Assembly: GCA_026391315.1 (NCBI GenBank) | Contig: JAPLDT010000030.1 | Span: 1-64,000 of the forward strand | Origin: Bacteroidia bacterium | Lineage (GTDB): Bacteria; Bacteroidota; Bacteroidia; Bacteroidales; Prolixibacteraceae | Direction of reading: 5' to 3' | Length of the DNA stretch: 64,000 nucleotides | In this document: positions 1 through 9,174 of the stretch, in pieces | How the letters are laid out: every line of letters begins with the position of its first letter | How positions within the stretch are numbered: the stretch's first letter is position 1 | Notes under the pieces: generated by a model | Databases searched by the model: none | Told to the model about the DNA's origin: nothing | Seen by the model: the letters and a program-made list of their open reading frames with translations, nothing else | Translations under genes and position numbers: made by a program

Positions 1-518
1 GCATAGATCAGTTCAACTTTTGTTTCATCCTTACCGGCCGAAAAGATATCTTTCGGTTCAATGCTTATCGGCGCTGCATTTTTCTTTAGCTCAAGTACCA
101 CATGTGCCTTATCAGGAACAGCAGGTTTTTTGGTAAGACGCAATACCTCAGAAAAGTAGAAATCCAAATGACTGCCGGTAAAACGGTTGATATTCTTTTG
201 AGCGCCCTCCTGATAAAGCCTTAAGAAGCTGATAAACAAAGCCAGATGAGGAGGCACATCCCCATTTTTGTTCGCCAGCGCCGCTCTTATTTCATCCAGA
301 TTTGCCGGGAAAAATCCGGTCCAGTCTCCAACAGGTTTTGACGGGTCTTTGGGATAAAATTTAACGAATGCGGCGAATTTTTGGGCAAAGAGCAGCAACT
401 CCTCATCCGTCCGCTCATCAACATCAACGAAATGAGTACCCAGCTCGACAGGCATGCGCATCTCCTGCGACTGTCCGTGCCGAAAAATGAGGTTTTGTAT
501 GATATCTTGTGCGGCCAT
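1..518 (-). CDS. eCIS baseplate protein, N-terminal part (Afp11/Pvc11-like), cut by window edge
   Basis: The reading frame opens with ATG at 518 and runs off the left edge, giving 172 complete codons. The visible part is soluble, without signal peptide, and contains the stretch FYPKDPSKPVGDWTGFF. It begins 11 nt after the gp25-like gene. In known eCIS loci the gene after gp25 encodes the large baseplate-J-like wedge protein. The identification therefore rests mainly on gene order, because the diagnostic C-terminal part lies outside the window. Other large eCIS baseplate proteins remain possible. Confidence 0.55.
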   Translation of the reverse strand, partial: MAAQDIIQNLIFRHGQSQEMRMPVELGTHFVDVDERTDEELLLFAQKFAAFVKFYPKDPSKPVGDWTGFFPANLDEIRAALANKNGDVPPHLALFISFLRLYQEGAQKNINRFTGSHLDFYFSEVLRLTKKPAVPDKAHVVLELKKNAAPISIEPKDIFSAGKDETKVELIY

Positions 519-529
519 ATCTGGATTTT

Positions 530-985
530 CTAACTGTTGTTAAAATCAACTGTTTTCCGAACTTCGTTGCTGTCGGTGGTATAGAAAGGAAAGACCAGGT
601 TGTAGCGTGAGTTGGTAGATCGGATTACATAATCGAGGATGATACTGATCTTTCCCTCCAATTCCCCTGAAGAATCCAGCTCCAGAGAGACCAGATTGAT
701 CCGGGGCTCATAAATCAGGATGGCATACTTTATCCGGTCTTTTAGCAGTGTTTTTGCCGTAGTTCCCATTGGTTCGAAGAGCATTTCGTGCATATCCATG
801 CCATATTTTGGATTCATGAAACGCTCGCCGGCAGCAGTTCCAAGCAAAATCTTCAGACTGGCCCGAATGTCCTCCTCATCAGCTGTCATCCGCAATTCAC
901 AAGTTTCAGGGATAAATTCAGGCGGAAAACTCCATCCGTTCCCCAAAAACGAGGTGTAGGAATTATCTTGTTTGTTCTCTTCCAT
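530..985 (-). CDS. eCIS gp25-like baseplate wedge protein (Afp9/Pvc9-like)
   Basis: This 151-residue protein matches the size and character of the T4 gp25/lysozyme-like baseplate family, which helps nucleate the sheath on the baseplate. Visible family features are the EDIRASLKILLGTAAGERFMNP segment region near residues 37-58, and MDMHEMLFEP and YEPRINL in the middle. The protein is cytoplasmic, as expected for a structural part of a contractile particle. It lies between the putative effector (51 nt upstream) and the large baseplate gene (11 nt downstream), so it is probably co-transcribed with both. Confidence 0.85.
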   Translation of the reverse strand: MEENKQDNSYTSFLGNGWSFPPEFIPETCELRMTADEEDIRASLKILLGTAAGERFMNPKYGMDMHEMLFEPMGTTAKTLLKDRIKYAILIYEPRINLVSLELDSSGELEGKISIILDYVIRSTNSRYNLVFPFYTTDSNEVRKTVDFNNS

Positions 986-1036
986 ATTGCCGGCAATTCA
1001 ATGTTATGGGTTCGTACTCCTTTTAAGAAACCATTG

Positions 1037-2779
1037 TTAACTATACCACTTGTGATACATCGCATTATCGGTACCCCTGGCAAAAATGTCAAGACGTCCA
1101 CTAGCCCAGCTTACAGCAGAAATATTACTGGTAATTACACCGCCTAAAGATTCAAAACCGCCCCAATGGCTTCCGTCCCACCATTTGTGATAAACTGCAT
1201 TATCAGTGCCCCTGGCAAATACATCAATTCGATTTGGCCCCCAACACACTGCTGCTGGATCGGTTGTGATAACTCCTCCTAAGGATTCCCATCCACACCA
1301 GGAGTGTCCGTCCCACCATCTATGATACAGTGCATTGTCGGTTCCCCTGGCAAAAATGTCAAGCCTATTTGAGCCCCAGGAGACTGCAGCAGGATTAGTT
1401 GTGATAATTCCTCCCAGTGATTCCCATCCGCCCCAATGGTTTCCATCCCACCATTTATGATACATTGCGTTGTCAGTTCCCTTGGCAAATACATCAATCC
1501 GATTGTTTCCCCAGCACACTGCGGAAGGATCACTTGTGATAACTCCACCCAGGGATTCCCATCCGCCCCAAAGGTGTCCGTCCCACCATTTGTGATACAA
1601 TGCTCCATCCGTACCTTTGGCGAACAAATCAATCCGATTGGGTCCCCAACTTACAGCGGAAATATTGCTGGTAATAGCGCCACCCAACGATTCAAAACCA
1701 CCCCAATGGTTTCCGTCCCACCATTTGTGATAAACAGCCCCGTCAGTTCCTCTTGCAAAAACATCAAGTCTGTTTGCTCCCCAACTTACCGCTACGGGAT
1801 CGCTTGTGATCACACCACCCAAAGATTCCCAGCCACCCCAATGGTTTCCATCCCACCATTTGTGGTACAATGCATTGTCGGTACCTTTGGCAAATACGTC
1901 GATCCTATTAGTTCCCCAACAAACTGCATGAGGAGCAGTTGTTATAACACCCCCCAAGCTCTCATAGCCTCCCCAACGATTTATTGGATAAACAGAACCT
2001 GCGAATTGAGCGTCTTGTGAATCAATATCTGTCCCTCCGACTACAGCAACATTGTCCTTCATAATCGATGCCGGTAACCAATAGCACATGATAGAATTAG
2101 GGTCGGCATGGGCTGTGGCAATAAGCGCCGAATTGTCCAGTGGAGTAAGCACCTGCGCCGTCACCATAGCAGCATTCCAACCATCGCTGGCCAGGAAGTA
2201 AGCTTTCGCTTTAACCGGATCAATCCTGTTTACAATCTCACTACGGGTATGCTCGTGCGGGAAACCCAGCGTGTGGCCAGTTTCATGGCGTACCACCCGG
2301 TGATACTCAGATTCAGGTGTACTCATACTGAAACCTTGAAGGTTCATTGTAGCCTGACCAGCAGGTATGTGCAGGATATCCGTTCCCAGATAAGACCAAT
2401 ATCCACTACCTGTAAGACTAATGCGCACCTGCGGATTTACACCCGACTCAGTAAACCTGGCATTGCAGCACTGACCCCAGGCGTTCATGTGCGAAATGAT
2501 GCGCGTTCGCAAAGCGGCATCTACTGTACCCAGGAAGCCTACGGTAAGGTTTACTCCTGTCGAAGGCCATCTTTTGCTCGTGAGTAGCGCAAGATGCGGT
2601 GGAGGAATCACTCCATCCGGTAAGGCCATCCTAAGTTGATTCAGATGTGTTTTGTTTGCCGGATTGATGCTAATTGCAGTTTCCGAAGCTGGGATCCATT
2701 GATCTTCAGGCAGCATTTTGAGCGAACAGGGTATTACTTCCAAAGTAGAATCCTGTATGTTTTCTTTAGTTTTTTTCAT
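1037..2779 (-). CDS. Astacin-like zinc metalloprotease fused to a seven-repeat PLL/fucolectin-type propeller; putative eCIS effector
   Basis: The 580-residue protein has two parts. Residues about 60-265 form a metzincin protease with the zinc site H165-E-x-x-H169-x-x-G-F-P-H175-E and a Met-turn SIMCY at 229-233, the astacin pattern. Residues about 270-580 are seven consecutive repeats of about 45 residues (core [26 protein letters not shown]), as in DUF346/PLL-type fucose-binding seven-bladed propellers. The N-terminus ([15 protein letters not shown]) has no signal peptide, so Sec export is unlikely. The gene lies between the PAAR tip and gp25 genes of the eCIS. Inference: it is cargo or a tip-associated toxin, with the propeller binding glycans on the target. 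A structural role is less likely but not excluded. Confidence 0.8.
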   Translation of the reverse strand: MKKTKENIQDSTLEVIPCSLKMLPEDQWIPASETAISINPANKTHLNQLRMALPDGVIPPPHLALLTSKRWPSTGVNLTVGFLGTVDAALRTRIISHMNAWGQCCNARFTESGVNPQVRISLTGSGYWSYLGTDILHIPAGQATMNLQGFSMSTPESEYHRVVRHETGHTLGFPHEHTRSEIVNRIDPVKAKAYFLASDGWNAAMVTAQVLTPLDNSALIATAHADPNSIMCYWLPASIMKDNVAVVGGTDIDSQDAQFAGSVYPINRWGGYESLGGVITTAPHAVCWGTNRIDVFAKGTDNALYHKWWDGNHWGGWESLGGVITSDPVAVSWGANRLDVFARGTDGAVYHKWWDGNHWGGFESLGGAITSNISAVSWGPNRIDLFAKGTDGALYHKWWDGHLWGGWESLGGVITSDPSAVCWGNNRIDVFAKGTDNAMYHKWWDGNHWGGWESLGGIITTNPAAVSWGSNRLDIFARGTDNALYHRWWDGHSWCGWESLGGVITTDPAAVCWGPNRIDVFARGTDNAVYHKWWDGSHWGGFESLGGVITSNISAVSWASGRLDIFARGTDNAMYHKWYS

Positions 2780-2852
2780 TTTTCTGAGTTTAATATTCTA
2801 TTGATTTTGCCTACTCTACACAGTTTTCAGCATACCTGTTGAATAACTTTTA

Positions 2853-2883
2853 TCTCATCTCTCATCTCTCATTTCTCATCTCA
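2853..2883. repeat. Polypyrimidine short tandem repeat (TCTCAT words) between PAAR and protease genes
   Basis: The spacer upstream of the protease gene carries four degenerate copies of a TCTCAT/TCTCATT word directly abutting the end of the PAAR gene. It is built like the arms of the repeat-rich intergenic inverted repeats found elsewhere in the window, but I see no matching opposite arm. Confidence 0.5.
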
Positions 2884-3174
2884 TCATCCTATCATCACCG
2901 TAAAACATCCCAACACAATTGAACCTCCATGAGCGGTAGAATCGCCCAGCCTTGCAGCCGGCTTGCCTCCAATCATCACCGTTGATGAACCCATCGCAAT
3001 GGAATCCGGAGGTCCGCTGCAAATGCACTGGTCGCCGACCACTGCTGCCGGAAGTCCGCCAATCAGAACTGTTGGTACTCCCGGAGAGGATATCGGTCCC
3101 CCAACATGTGGCACAGGTCCCGGTTCGACCATGGGACAAACATGCATATCTGTTAATCGTGCTGCCGGTGGCAT
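2884..3174 (-). CDS. PAAR-domain spike tip protein (Afp10/Pvc10-like)
   Basis: This 96-residue protein is a single PAAR domain. It starts MPPAARLTDMHVCPM, continues with PHVGGPI, and carries two copies of the IGGxPAAxxGD motif, with His and Cys residues placed to bind the structural metal ion. PAAR proteins cap the VgrG trimer as a sharp cone and often carry or recruit cargo. The gene follows the VgrG-like gene by 26 nt, the usual order, and precedes the protease-lectin gene. Confidence 0.93.
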   Translation of the reverse strand: MPPAARLTDMHVCPMVEPGPVPHVGGPISSPGVPTVLIGGLPAAVVGDQCICSGPPDSIAMGSSTVMIGGKPAARLGDSTAHGGSIVLGCFTVMIG

Positions 3175-3200
3175 AATTTTTAATCTTTAATTTGTAATTT

Positions 3201-4940
3201 TTAATTAATCTGAACCATCGCCCCTTTCAGCGTCAGCGATCCCGATGCAGAGACTTCTGCACTTGCCGATCCCTCTGCCTTGAAAGATGCTGATGCCTTT
3301 TGTTCCACATTAAGACCTTCTATTTTGACATCCTGCTGGGCTTTGATCTCGATTTTCCCATCACTTTGTATTAGGATTCCATCGCTGCTCATCACTATTT
3401 TATTCCCATTTTCATCCATCATTTTCAGCTCGCCGGCATCCTCGTCCAGCGTAACTTTCTTTCCGGCTGGCGTTTCAATCAGTATGATTTTTTTGTCGTC
3501 ATCGAAGTGAAGCTTCATGCCCGAACGACTTTGGTACATCTTTTCGTTGTTGTCGTCCGAACCGGTTAAGGGAGCCGCTTTGGCGCTCGAATGGAGCATT
3601 CCCAGGATGACTGCCTGCCGGGGATCGTCGTCCAAAAAACCAAGCACCACCTCATCGCCAACTTCGGGGCGGAAAAAGAAACCGCGCTGGTCGCCGGCAT
3701 CCAGTGAAGCGATCCTGGCCCAGGTCCCGTCACCGGCATTATCGACGACGGGCATTTTGACCTGAACCCTGAATTCATTGTCCGGATCTTCATTGCTCAT
3801 CACAACACCTATCTGCAGGCCGTTGATACCGGGCAAAAGTCCTCCGGCTTTAGGTGCAGACACTTCATTTTGTTCAGTCAGCAGATCGAGCGTATTTCCA
3901 AACTGAATATGCGTCTTCCAACCTTCCACCAGATCAAAGCTTTGCCTGACACCGGTTACAAAAACATTGCCGTTGTACCTGTCACTGATCCCTGCTATGG
4001 TGACCAGATCGCCCGGATTCACAGTCGCGATCCCTTCACATTTCATCCGGCCGCTCACCTGGCTCATCTTTGACCTGAGCCACTGCGCATCAGCCCACGA
4101 TTGAGCTTCCGACTCCAACAGCGAAGTTTGTTGCAGGTGAAAATGATCTGGACTGGCAACAGAGGCGAGGTCGCTGCTAACCAGGTTTCCGGGGGCCATT
4201 GTACCGGGGTCGGCTCCCTCTTTTTCGATCAGGGCTTGTTGCGCCGGATCCCAGGCTACCCCCTTGACTGCCTGCTGTTGAATACGCGCATCTATCTCGG
4301 CATCCATCTCCAGGATGGTCGCGCCAAACAGAAGCGTACAAACGGCGCTGCCACTTAACACCGGAGCCTTAACCGCGACTGTTTCATCGTTGGTGAAGAC
4401 CATTTTACCATTGGCCTGGGCCCGGCTAAGCAGGAAATCCCAATCTGTCGAATAGTACTGAACCATCTGTTTGTGCGTTACGGTGGTGGATTCAACATCC
4501 GGGGTAACCGGGGCATTGCCCAGGATCGTCGTCAGAATATCACTGTCTGTCTTGTCGGTGAAGTAGGCATTTTTTCGGCCAATGGTCAGACCTACAGCCT
4601 TGTGCCTGCACTCAGCGATCAATTGCGGAGCTACATTGTCACGCACTTTGATGCTTTGGCGTACAATGATTCCCTTGAAAAGTGAGACCGGATCACTGGT
4701 TGTTCCGGCAAGAATTTCAATCTCATTTCCCGGGATGAACAATTCCGAATTACTGGCCTGAAATATGCTCTCAGAGGCTGCACCATCCAGGTATACCAAT
4801 CGAGCCGCGGAGATTTTGTCTGCAGCTTTGGTTACCGTGACTGAGAGCAACTGATAGTTCCGTTCAACTGCCTGACCATTGATCTTGACAGTAAATTCGC
4901 GGTGTTCAGCAGCAATTGGCAATGTCCTTACTTCAGGCAT
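3201..4940 (-). CDS. VgrG/gp5-gp27-like spike protein of the eCIS (Afp8/Pvc8-like)
   Basis: The 579-residue protein has a gp27-like N-terminal half, an OB-fold gp5 section near residues 375-455 (motifs GVVMSNEDPDNEFRVQVKMP and DEVVLGFLDDDPRQAVILGML) and a repetitive C-terminal beta-helix rich in short alternating segments such as DGKIEIKAQQDVKIEG. This is the trimeric needle that tops the inner tube. It starts 2 nt from the end of the LysM gene, so the two are probably translationally coupled. There is no C-terminal catalytic extension. Confidence 0.93.
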   Translation of the reverse strand: MPEVRTLPIAAEHREFTVKINGQAVERNYQLLSVTVTKAADKISAARLVYLDGAASESIFQASNSELFIPGNEIEILAGTTSDPVSLFKGIIVRQSIKVRDNVAPQLIAECRHKAVGLTIGRKNAYFTDKTDSDILTTILGNAPVTPDVESTTVTHKQMVQYYSTDWDFLLSRAQANGKMVFTNDETVAVKAPVLSGSAVCTLLFGATILEMDAEIDARIQQQAVKGVAWDPAQQALIEKEGADPGTMAPGNLVSSDLASVASPDHFHLQQTSLLESEAQSWADAQWLRSKMSQVSGRMKCEGIATVNPGDLVTIAGISDRYNGNVFVTGVRQSFDLVEGWKTHIQFGNTLDLLTEQNEVSAPKAGGLLPGINGLQIGVVMSNEDPDNEFRVQVKMPVVDNAGDGTWARIASLDAGDQRGFFFRPEVGDEVVLGFLDDDPRQAVILGMLHSSAKAAPLTGSDDNNEKMYQSRSGMKLHFDDDKKIILIETPAGKKVTLDEDAGELKMMDENGNKIVMSSDGILIQSDGKIEIKAQQDVKIEGLNVEQKASASFKAEGSASAEVSASGSLTLKGAMVQIN

Positions 4941-4942
4941 GG

Positions 4943-5611
4943 TTACTTTTCTAAGGGTGGAAAGAAAACGGTGGTTCCCGTTTTTAATCGTCTGAAATCA
5001 TCTATCCTGTTGGCTTTGGCAACGTCCAGAAAATATCCGGGATCGCCGTAAATCTCATAACACATTCCCGGCAGGGTATTCCCTGCTTTAACCATCCTGA
5101 CATGGGTCAGATCGGGTGAGTGGTCCTGCGCCATGGCAACCCTCGACTGGTCGTCGGAATTATCCGTGAAGGTGGCTGTGATAACCGCCCTAAGGGGAAT
5201 GCCATCGGGCCTGAACATCTTGTAAACAATGGAGGCAGTTTTGAGAATACACCTTTTTACCTGCAGGGTTCCCCAAACAACTTTAAGGAAATTGGGCCTG
5301 TGAATATCCCCGTTGTACCCCGTAACCGTCTGGAATTGCTCAATTTTCTGCTGCACATCTACCACAGTTCCGCTGGCTCCCGTCCCATCGATAAAGAAGG
5401 TCAGGGAGAGATCACCGGGCTTCATTTTTTTGAAGTTCATCCTGCTGTTGGTGGTCCCGGAACCCTGCGCGCTGTCGTATTCCATTTCGTAAGCCAGGGT
5501 AATTTCGTTCGGGTTTACGAACGACACAAACTCGCCAATGGGTGTGCTTGAGTAATCCGGCTTTGAATATGCCTGAATCTTCAGTTTTTCAAGGGTTCCT
5601 CTGTTGTCCAT
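4943..5611 (-). CDS. eCIS tube/baseplate adaptor with C-terminal LysM-like domain (Afp7/Pvc7-like)
   Basis: The 222-residue protein has an N-terminal contractile-injection tube-protein domain (PSSTPIGEFVSFVNPNEITLAYE-like region, residues about 15-160) and a C-terminal LysM-like segment from about residue 170 (VKAGNTLPGMCYEIYGDP and a final TVFFPPLEK). Proteins of this build link the inner tube to the spike and baseplate. The gene starts 2 nt after the DUF5908 stop codon and ends 2 nt before the spike gene, so this is a compact operon section. Confidence 0.88.
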   Translation of the reverse strand: MDNRGTLEKLKIQAYSKPDYSSTPIGEFVSFVNPNEITLAYEMEYDSAQGSGTTNSRMNFKKMKPGDLSLTFFIDGTGASGTVVDVQQKIEQFQTVTGYNGDIHRPNFLKVVWGTLQVKRCILKTASIVYKMFRPDGIPLRAVITATFTDNSDDQSRVAMAQDHSPDLTHVRMVKAGNTLPGMCYEIYGDPGYFLDVAKANRIDDFRRLKTGTTVFFPPLEK

Positions 5612-5613
5612 GG

Positions 5614-5775
5614 TTATCGCTCTGCTTTTTGTTTCAGAATTTCAAGTACGCGCTCAACGCATTCACTGACGAGGACCTGCTTTTCCTCCGGCGAGAAGGT
5701 CCCGGAAGCGGCTCCACCAGAATCCCGGTTGGTTACCTCAACAGTAATGACTACTTCATCAATGATAACAGGCAT
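5614..5775 (-). CDS. DUF5908-family small eCIS protein
   Basis: A 53-residue frame starts MPVIIDEVVITVEV and ends EILKQKAER. It fills the gap between the second tube gene (3 nt away) and the LysM gene (2 nt away). Short proteins with this beta-strand start and a helical, charged C-terminus are a regular component of Bacteroidota eCIS loci at exactly this position (DUF5908). Their job is not established. Confidence 0.82.
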   Translation of the reverse strand: MPVIIDEVVITVEVTNRDSGGAASGTFSPEEKQVLVSECVERVLEILKQKAER

Positions 5776-5778
5776 ATT

Positions 5779-6225
5779 TTATTGATTATCAACGGTAAAA
5801 TACTGGTAATAGAGCTGAAGGGATTCGACCACCACGGCATTGTTGGATGAATTGAAATCACTGACCGACCATTTTGTAGGATAAGCATTGATCAGATGCC
5901 AGGTCATGAGCGGTTCATGATTGTCGTTTAGCAGTTTGACGAAGATCTCTTTGGGCTCAATGTCCAGGTTGTTGATGCAACGATCGATCCATTTGGTCAA
6001 TTCAGACTTGACGAGCAATCCACGCTTCAGTGTAAGCTCCGTAAAGCGCACACCGCCGGGATATTTTTGGGCAAAACGATTTTCCCCTCCCTCTGCAATC
6101 TCCTCAGTCTTCATCTCAACGGAGAGTCCAGAGACATCGGTAAACCGCACATCATCACTGTTGGGGATCAGATCCGGGACCTCAACCTTGAAATGAAAAC
6201 CGACAGGAGGATAGTAATTGCCCAT
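5779..6225 (-). CDS. eCIS inner tube protein, gp19-like (second copy)
   Basis: The 148-residue protein belongs to the T4 gp19-like tube family, seen in the pattern PPVGFHFKVEV, DVSGLSVEM, ELTLKRGLL and NAYPTKWSVSDFNSSNN. Its start codon overlaps the stop of the preceding tube gene by one base. Compared with the first copy it has a longer SGLSVE loop. In eCIS particles one such paralogue usually forms the bulk of the tube and another the baseplate-proximal ring, but the sequence does not say which is which. Confidence 0.93.
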   Translation of the reverse strand: MGNYYPPVGFHFKVEVPDLIPNSDDVRFTDVSGLSVEMKTEEIAEGGENRFAQKYPGGVRFTELTLKRGLLVKSELTKWIDRCINNLDIEPKEIFVKLLNDNHEPLMTWHLINAYPTKWSVSDFNSSNNAVVVESLQLYYQYFTVDNQ

Positions 6226-6659
6226 TAGTCGTTCTGTAAATCAAGTCCTTCGTGTGCCAATTCAATCGATTCTATGGCCACCTCATTGCCAGATGCTTTG
6301 AGCTGGGGCCCTTCCACCTTAACAGGAAACGCGTTGTGGGCTTTCCAGACCATCACTGGGGCATGCTCTTCATTCAACAGACTGATTACCAAATCCCTTC
6401 GCTCAACCGTATTGAGTTTGATGGTATTGAGCCACTTGAAAAAATCGTTGTCGCTTTTTACTACCCCGCGTTTCAGGGTGATGTTGCTGAACTTCCGTAG
6501 TCCGGGCATTTTGATGGAGGAGTATTCAGGGAAAGAGCCATCGCGGTATTCAATGGCCTGGTTCTCTTGCGTAAGGCCGGTTACTTCCGAAAAACCGATC
6601 CGGGTTCCACCCCACTCTACCGTGAAATGAAAAACTGGTAATGGATAATTTGCTGCCAT
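6225..6659 (-). CDS. eCIS inner tube protein, gp19-like (first copy)
   Basis: This 144-residue gp19-like tube protein has the motifs YPLPVFHFTVEWGG, FSEVTGLTQENQAIEYRDG, NITLKRGVV and NAFPVKVEGPQLKASGNEVAIE. It is clearly a paralogue of the next gene. A 196-nt spacer with repeats separates it from the sheath gene upstream, so the tube genes may have their own promoter or be fed by readthrough from the sheath. Confidence 0.93.
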   Translation of the reverse strand: MAANYPLPVFHFTVEWGGTRIGFSEVTGLTQENQAIEYRDGSFPEYSSIKMPGLRKFSNITLKRGVVKSDNDFFKWLNTIKLNTVERRDLVISLLNEEHAPVMVWKAHNAFPVKVEGPQLKASGNEVAIESIELAHEGLDLQND

Positions 6660-6756
6660 TTTTGTTGGATTTATGTGTTTATTTTTTTTTTAGAAAGTTG
6701 TAAGTAATGATTTTTGGCATTTTGAACTTCTTTTCCTTGATTCGAAGACCCTTCGA

Positions 6757-6821
6757 CCCTTCGACAAGCTCAGGGACCGGGCTGATTGTGTTTCATTTGT
6801 AGCCCTTCGACAAGCTCAGGG
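6757..6821. repeat. Two copies of a 19-nt near-palindrome (CCCTTCGACAAGCTCAGGG) in the sheath-tube spacer
   Basis: Identical copies lie at 6757-6775 and 6803-6821. A related form with the centre changed (CCCTTCGACTCCGCTCAGGG) occurs at 48298-48317. They are followed at about 6825-6853 by a short tandem array of AAAATC-type words. This looks like a dispersed intergenic repeat rather than a gene-specific site. Confidence 0.75.
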
Positions 6822-6855
6822 GGCAGAAATCTAAAATCCAAAATCGAAAATCTCT

Positions 6856-9174
6856 TTAGGATGTTTGCAGTTTGTGGGAGAACTTCAGGATAATGAATTC
6901 GGCGGGGCGAACAACTGCCATTCCGATTTCGACATTCATCCTTCCTTCGAGAATATCCTGAGCGGTCATGGTAACACCGATGCCGCAGCGGACGAAAAAG
7001 GCATCTTTGGTTGTTGCTCCTGCCAACGCCCCTTCCCGCCATTTTTGGGTGAGGTAGTTCTCAATCATCCCGCGTACTTTTACCCAGGTATTGGCATCGT
7101 TGGGTTCGAAGACTGCCCAGTAGGTCGATTTTTTTACCGACTCTTCTACCATGATGAAAAAGCGGCGAACCGGTACGTAACGCCATTCGTTGTCATTGCC
7201 GGCGAGCGTCCGGGCTCCCCACACCAATGTCCCTTTTCCGGCAAATGCGCGGATGGCATTGATCGACTTGCCTGTATCAGAGTCGACATTCATCACATCC
7301 TGGTGGGCATTGTCAAGCTTAATAACCGGCTCGATAACGCTTGCCAGACTCAGGTTTGCCGGAGCTTTCCACACACCCCTGTTTTTGTCTGTTGTGGCAT
7401 AGGCTCCAGTAACAGCGCCACTTGGAGGAAGCACCACAAAGTGGTTCTTCAGTTCCGCCTTCACGAAGTTGTAAATGGCCGTTTTGGAGTTTTTGAGCGT
7501 ATCCAGTGTACCGGAGCTGCTCGGATAGGTCACTGTAACATTCGATTCATCGGGCTTCAGGTAGAAATTCATGGTTGTCTTGATGAACGGATAGTAAGAG
7601 GCACCATATTTCAGGTAATTGTTTCCGAAATAGCCTCTGTTTGTTGTCAGTGCTGTGCTGTCCAGGGCCGTATCACCATTGAAAATATCGAAGATGGCAA
7701 AGCGGTCTCCAAGGGTATTGCATTGCAGCAAAACAGCCTGAACCAGTGTCGTATAATCTGCTGTAGTCAATTTCACCGCCTCCGGAATGACAATCAGTGT
7801 CGGTTCATCAACGAGCGCCAGCTTATCCAATCCATCCTGCAAACCATACATGGTGGCTTTCACGCTGCCGGCATCACCCGTAAGGTCGATGGTATGAGTT
7901 GTCTGGTAGGTACCGACTGAAATGATGTAACACTGTCCTCCGCCATTTTCAAAAAACATCTTGACACTGTAATAGAGCAGATAATAAAGTGTTGGTTCCG
8001 TGATCGATGTGAGGGTCGGGGCGCCGAGACTATCAACGCCGACAGTAATTGCAATCGCGTCTTCGTGTTGCAGGCCGAAATAAGTTTCAAACTCTTTCAG
8101 GGAATAAATTTTGGTAGGTACCAGAATCAGATCATCCGCCATCTTTTTGATGGCAAACGAGGTGTAACCAATAAAGGCCGGGATGGCCGTTTCCACTTCG
8201 GCCACGGAAGGTGGAAAAACCGAAATCTCTTCCACGTAAACATCAGGTGTTCTGTAAGTTGTCATAGTCGATTTTTTTATGGTTTTGAAATTTGAATGAT
8301 AATATCTGAATTGGGCCTTTCGATGCCCGGTAGTGGTAAATGTTGAAGGTGAGATATCGGTGGCGGCAAAGGAGCCCTGACCCACTTTGGTAAACAGTAC
8401 CTGCGGACGAACATCCTCGTTGTATCCGGCATCTGAAACCGAAAGATGGCTTAGCTCGGATGATGTATAGTTTTTACCTATGATGTAATATTTTAAGGTC
8501 TCTTCCCTAGTGGTAAAATTCAGGGTAAACTGAGGTGGCACAAGCGTAGAGAAAGCGTCCGAAAGATTGATCTCAACGATACCAAATGTCTGTTGTCTGG
8601 CCAGATCCGGATCAACATAGCAGAGGCTTTTTTTGGTGGAGCTACCCTGCTTTTCATTCAAAGAGTAGAGACCCGGGGGGAAACCTGTCAGGTCGATAGA
8701 AACAGGTGTCGTATTGGTTAGTTCAGAAATCGTTTCTGTTTGGAGGGTATTGTTCTGGCTATCCTTTACCGATACGGTCACAGGTCTGGTAATTTTTGTG
8801 AGCGTATAAGAAAATATGGCCCTGGTCAACAGTGTTTCCACAGGTAAGTCAAGTGCAGTCGGCGCAGTTTGGTTTCTGTATAAGGGTGTGGTTCCTTCCT
8901 TAAAATCAATTTTTGTGAAGTTGCTGAAATAGGGATTGGTCAATTTCAGACCGATTCTTATCGTTATTCCCGAAACTGGAACAACCGGCACTCCCAACTC
9001 ATTTTTCTCACAAAGAAAGTAGCAAATCCCTTTGTTTATGCGGGTGATTATTCTTCTCTCCCTCAGAATACGTGAAATATCCGCAGGAAAGAAAAATTCA
9101 AAATCCTGACAGGCACCGGTGTAATAGGTGTGAGCAATTTGCACTGAAAACAATATGCCAAAAGAACTGCTCAT
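6856..9174 (-). CDS. eCIS contractile sheath protein with a 303-residue N-terminal extension
   Basis: The frame encodes 772 residues. The C-terminal 469 residues, from an internal ATG at 8265 (MTTYRTPDVYVEEI), are a complete sheath protein closely related to the one at 10219-11634, with shared motifs such as PAFIGYT, FENGGGQCYIISV and GAYATTDKNRGVWKAPANLSL. Residues 1-303 are of a type I do not recognise, with FFFPADISRILRERRIITRINKG near the start and a predicted beta-rich body. The start overlaps the DUF4255 stop by 4 nt. Two readings are possible: a genuine fusion, or two genes joined because the upstream stop codon was lost, with reinitiation at 8265. The AT-rich stretch just before 8265 looks like a former spacer. 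Confidence 0.88.
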   Translation of the reverse strand: MSSSFGILFSVQIAHTYYTGACQDFEFFFPADISRILRERRIITRINKGICYFLCEKNELGVPVVPVSGITIRIGLKLTNPYFSNFTKIDFKEGTTPLYRNQTAPTALDLPVETLLTRAIFSYTLTKITRPVTVSVKDSQNNTLQTETISELTNTTPVSIDLTGFPPGLYSLNEKQGSSTKKSLCYVDPDLARQQTFGIVEINLSDAFSTLVPPQFTLNFTTREETLKYYIIGKNYTSSELSHLSVSDAGYNEDVRPQVLFTKVGQGSFAATDISPSTFTTTGHRKAQFRYYHSNFKTIKKSTMTTYRTPDVYVEEISVFPPSVAEVETAIPAFIGYTSFAIKKMADDLILVPTKIYSLKEFETYFGLQHEDAIAITVGVDSLGAPTLTSITEPTLYYLLYYSVKMFFENGGGQCYIISVGTYQTTHTIDLTGDAGSVKATMYGLQDGLDKLALVDEPTLIVIPEAVKLTTADYTTLVQAVLLQCNTLGDRFAIFDIFNGDTALDSTALTTNRGYFGNNYLKYGASYYPFIKTTMNFYLKPDESNVTVTYPSSSGTLDTLKNSKTAIYNFVKAELKNHFVVLPPSGAVTGAYATTDKNRGVWKAPANLSLASVIEPVIKLDNAHQDVMNVDSDTGKSINAIRAFAGKGTLVWGARTLAGNDNEWRYVPVRRFFIMVEESVKKSTYWAVFEPNDANTWVKVRGMIENYLTQKWREGALAGATTKDAFFVRCGIGVTMTAQDILEGRMNVEIGMAVVRPAEFIILKFSHKLQTS

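Noticed and set aside
1436-2020. Plus-strand open frame across the propeller repeats
   Set aside because: It is the antisense of the repeat array; the periodic look comes from the minus-strand gene.
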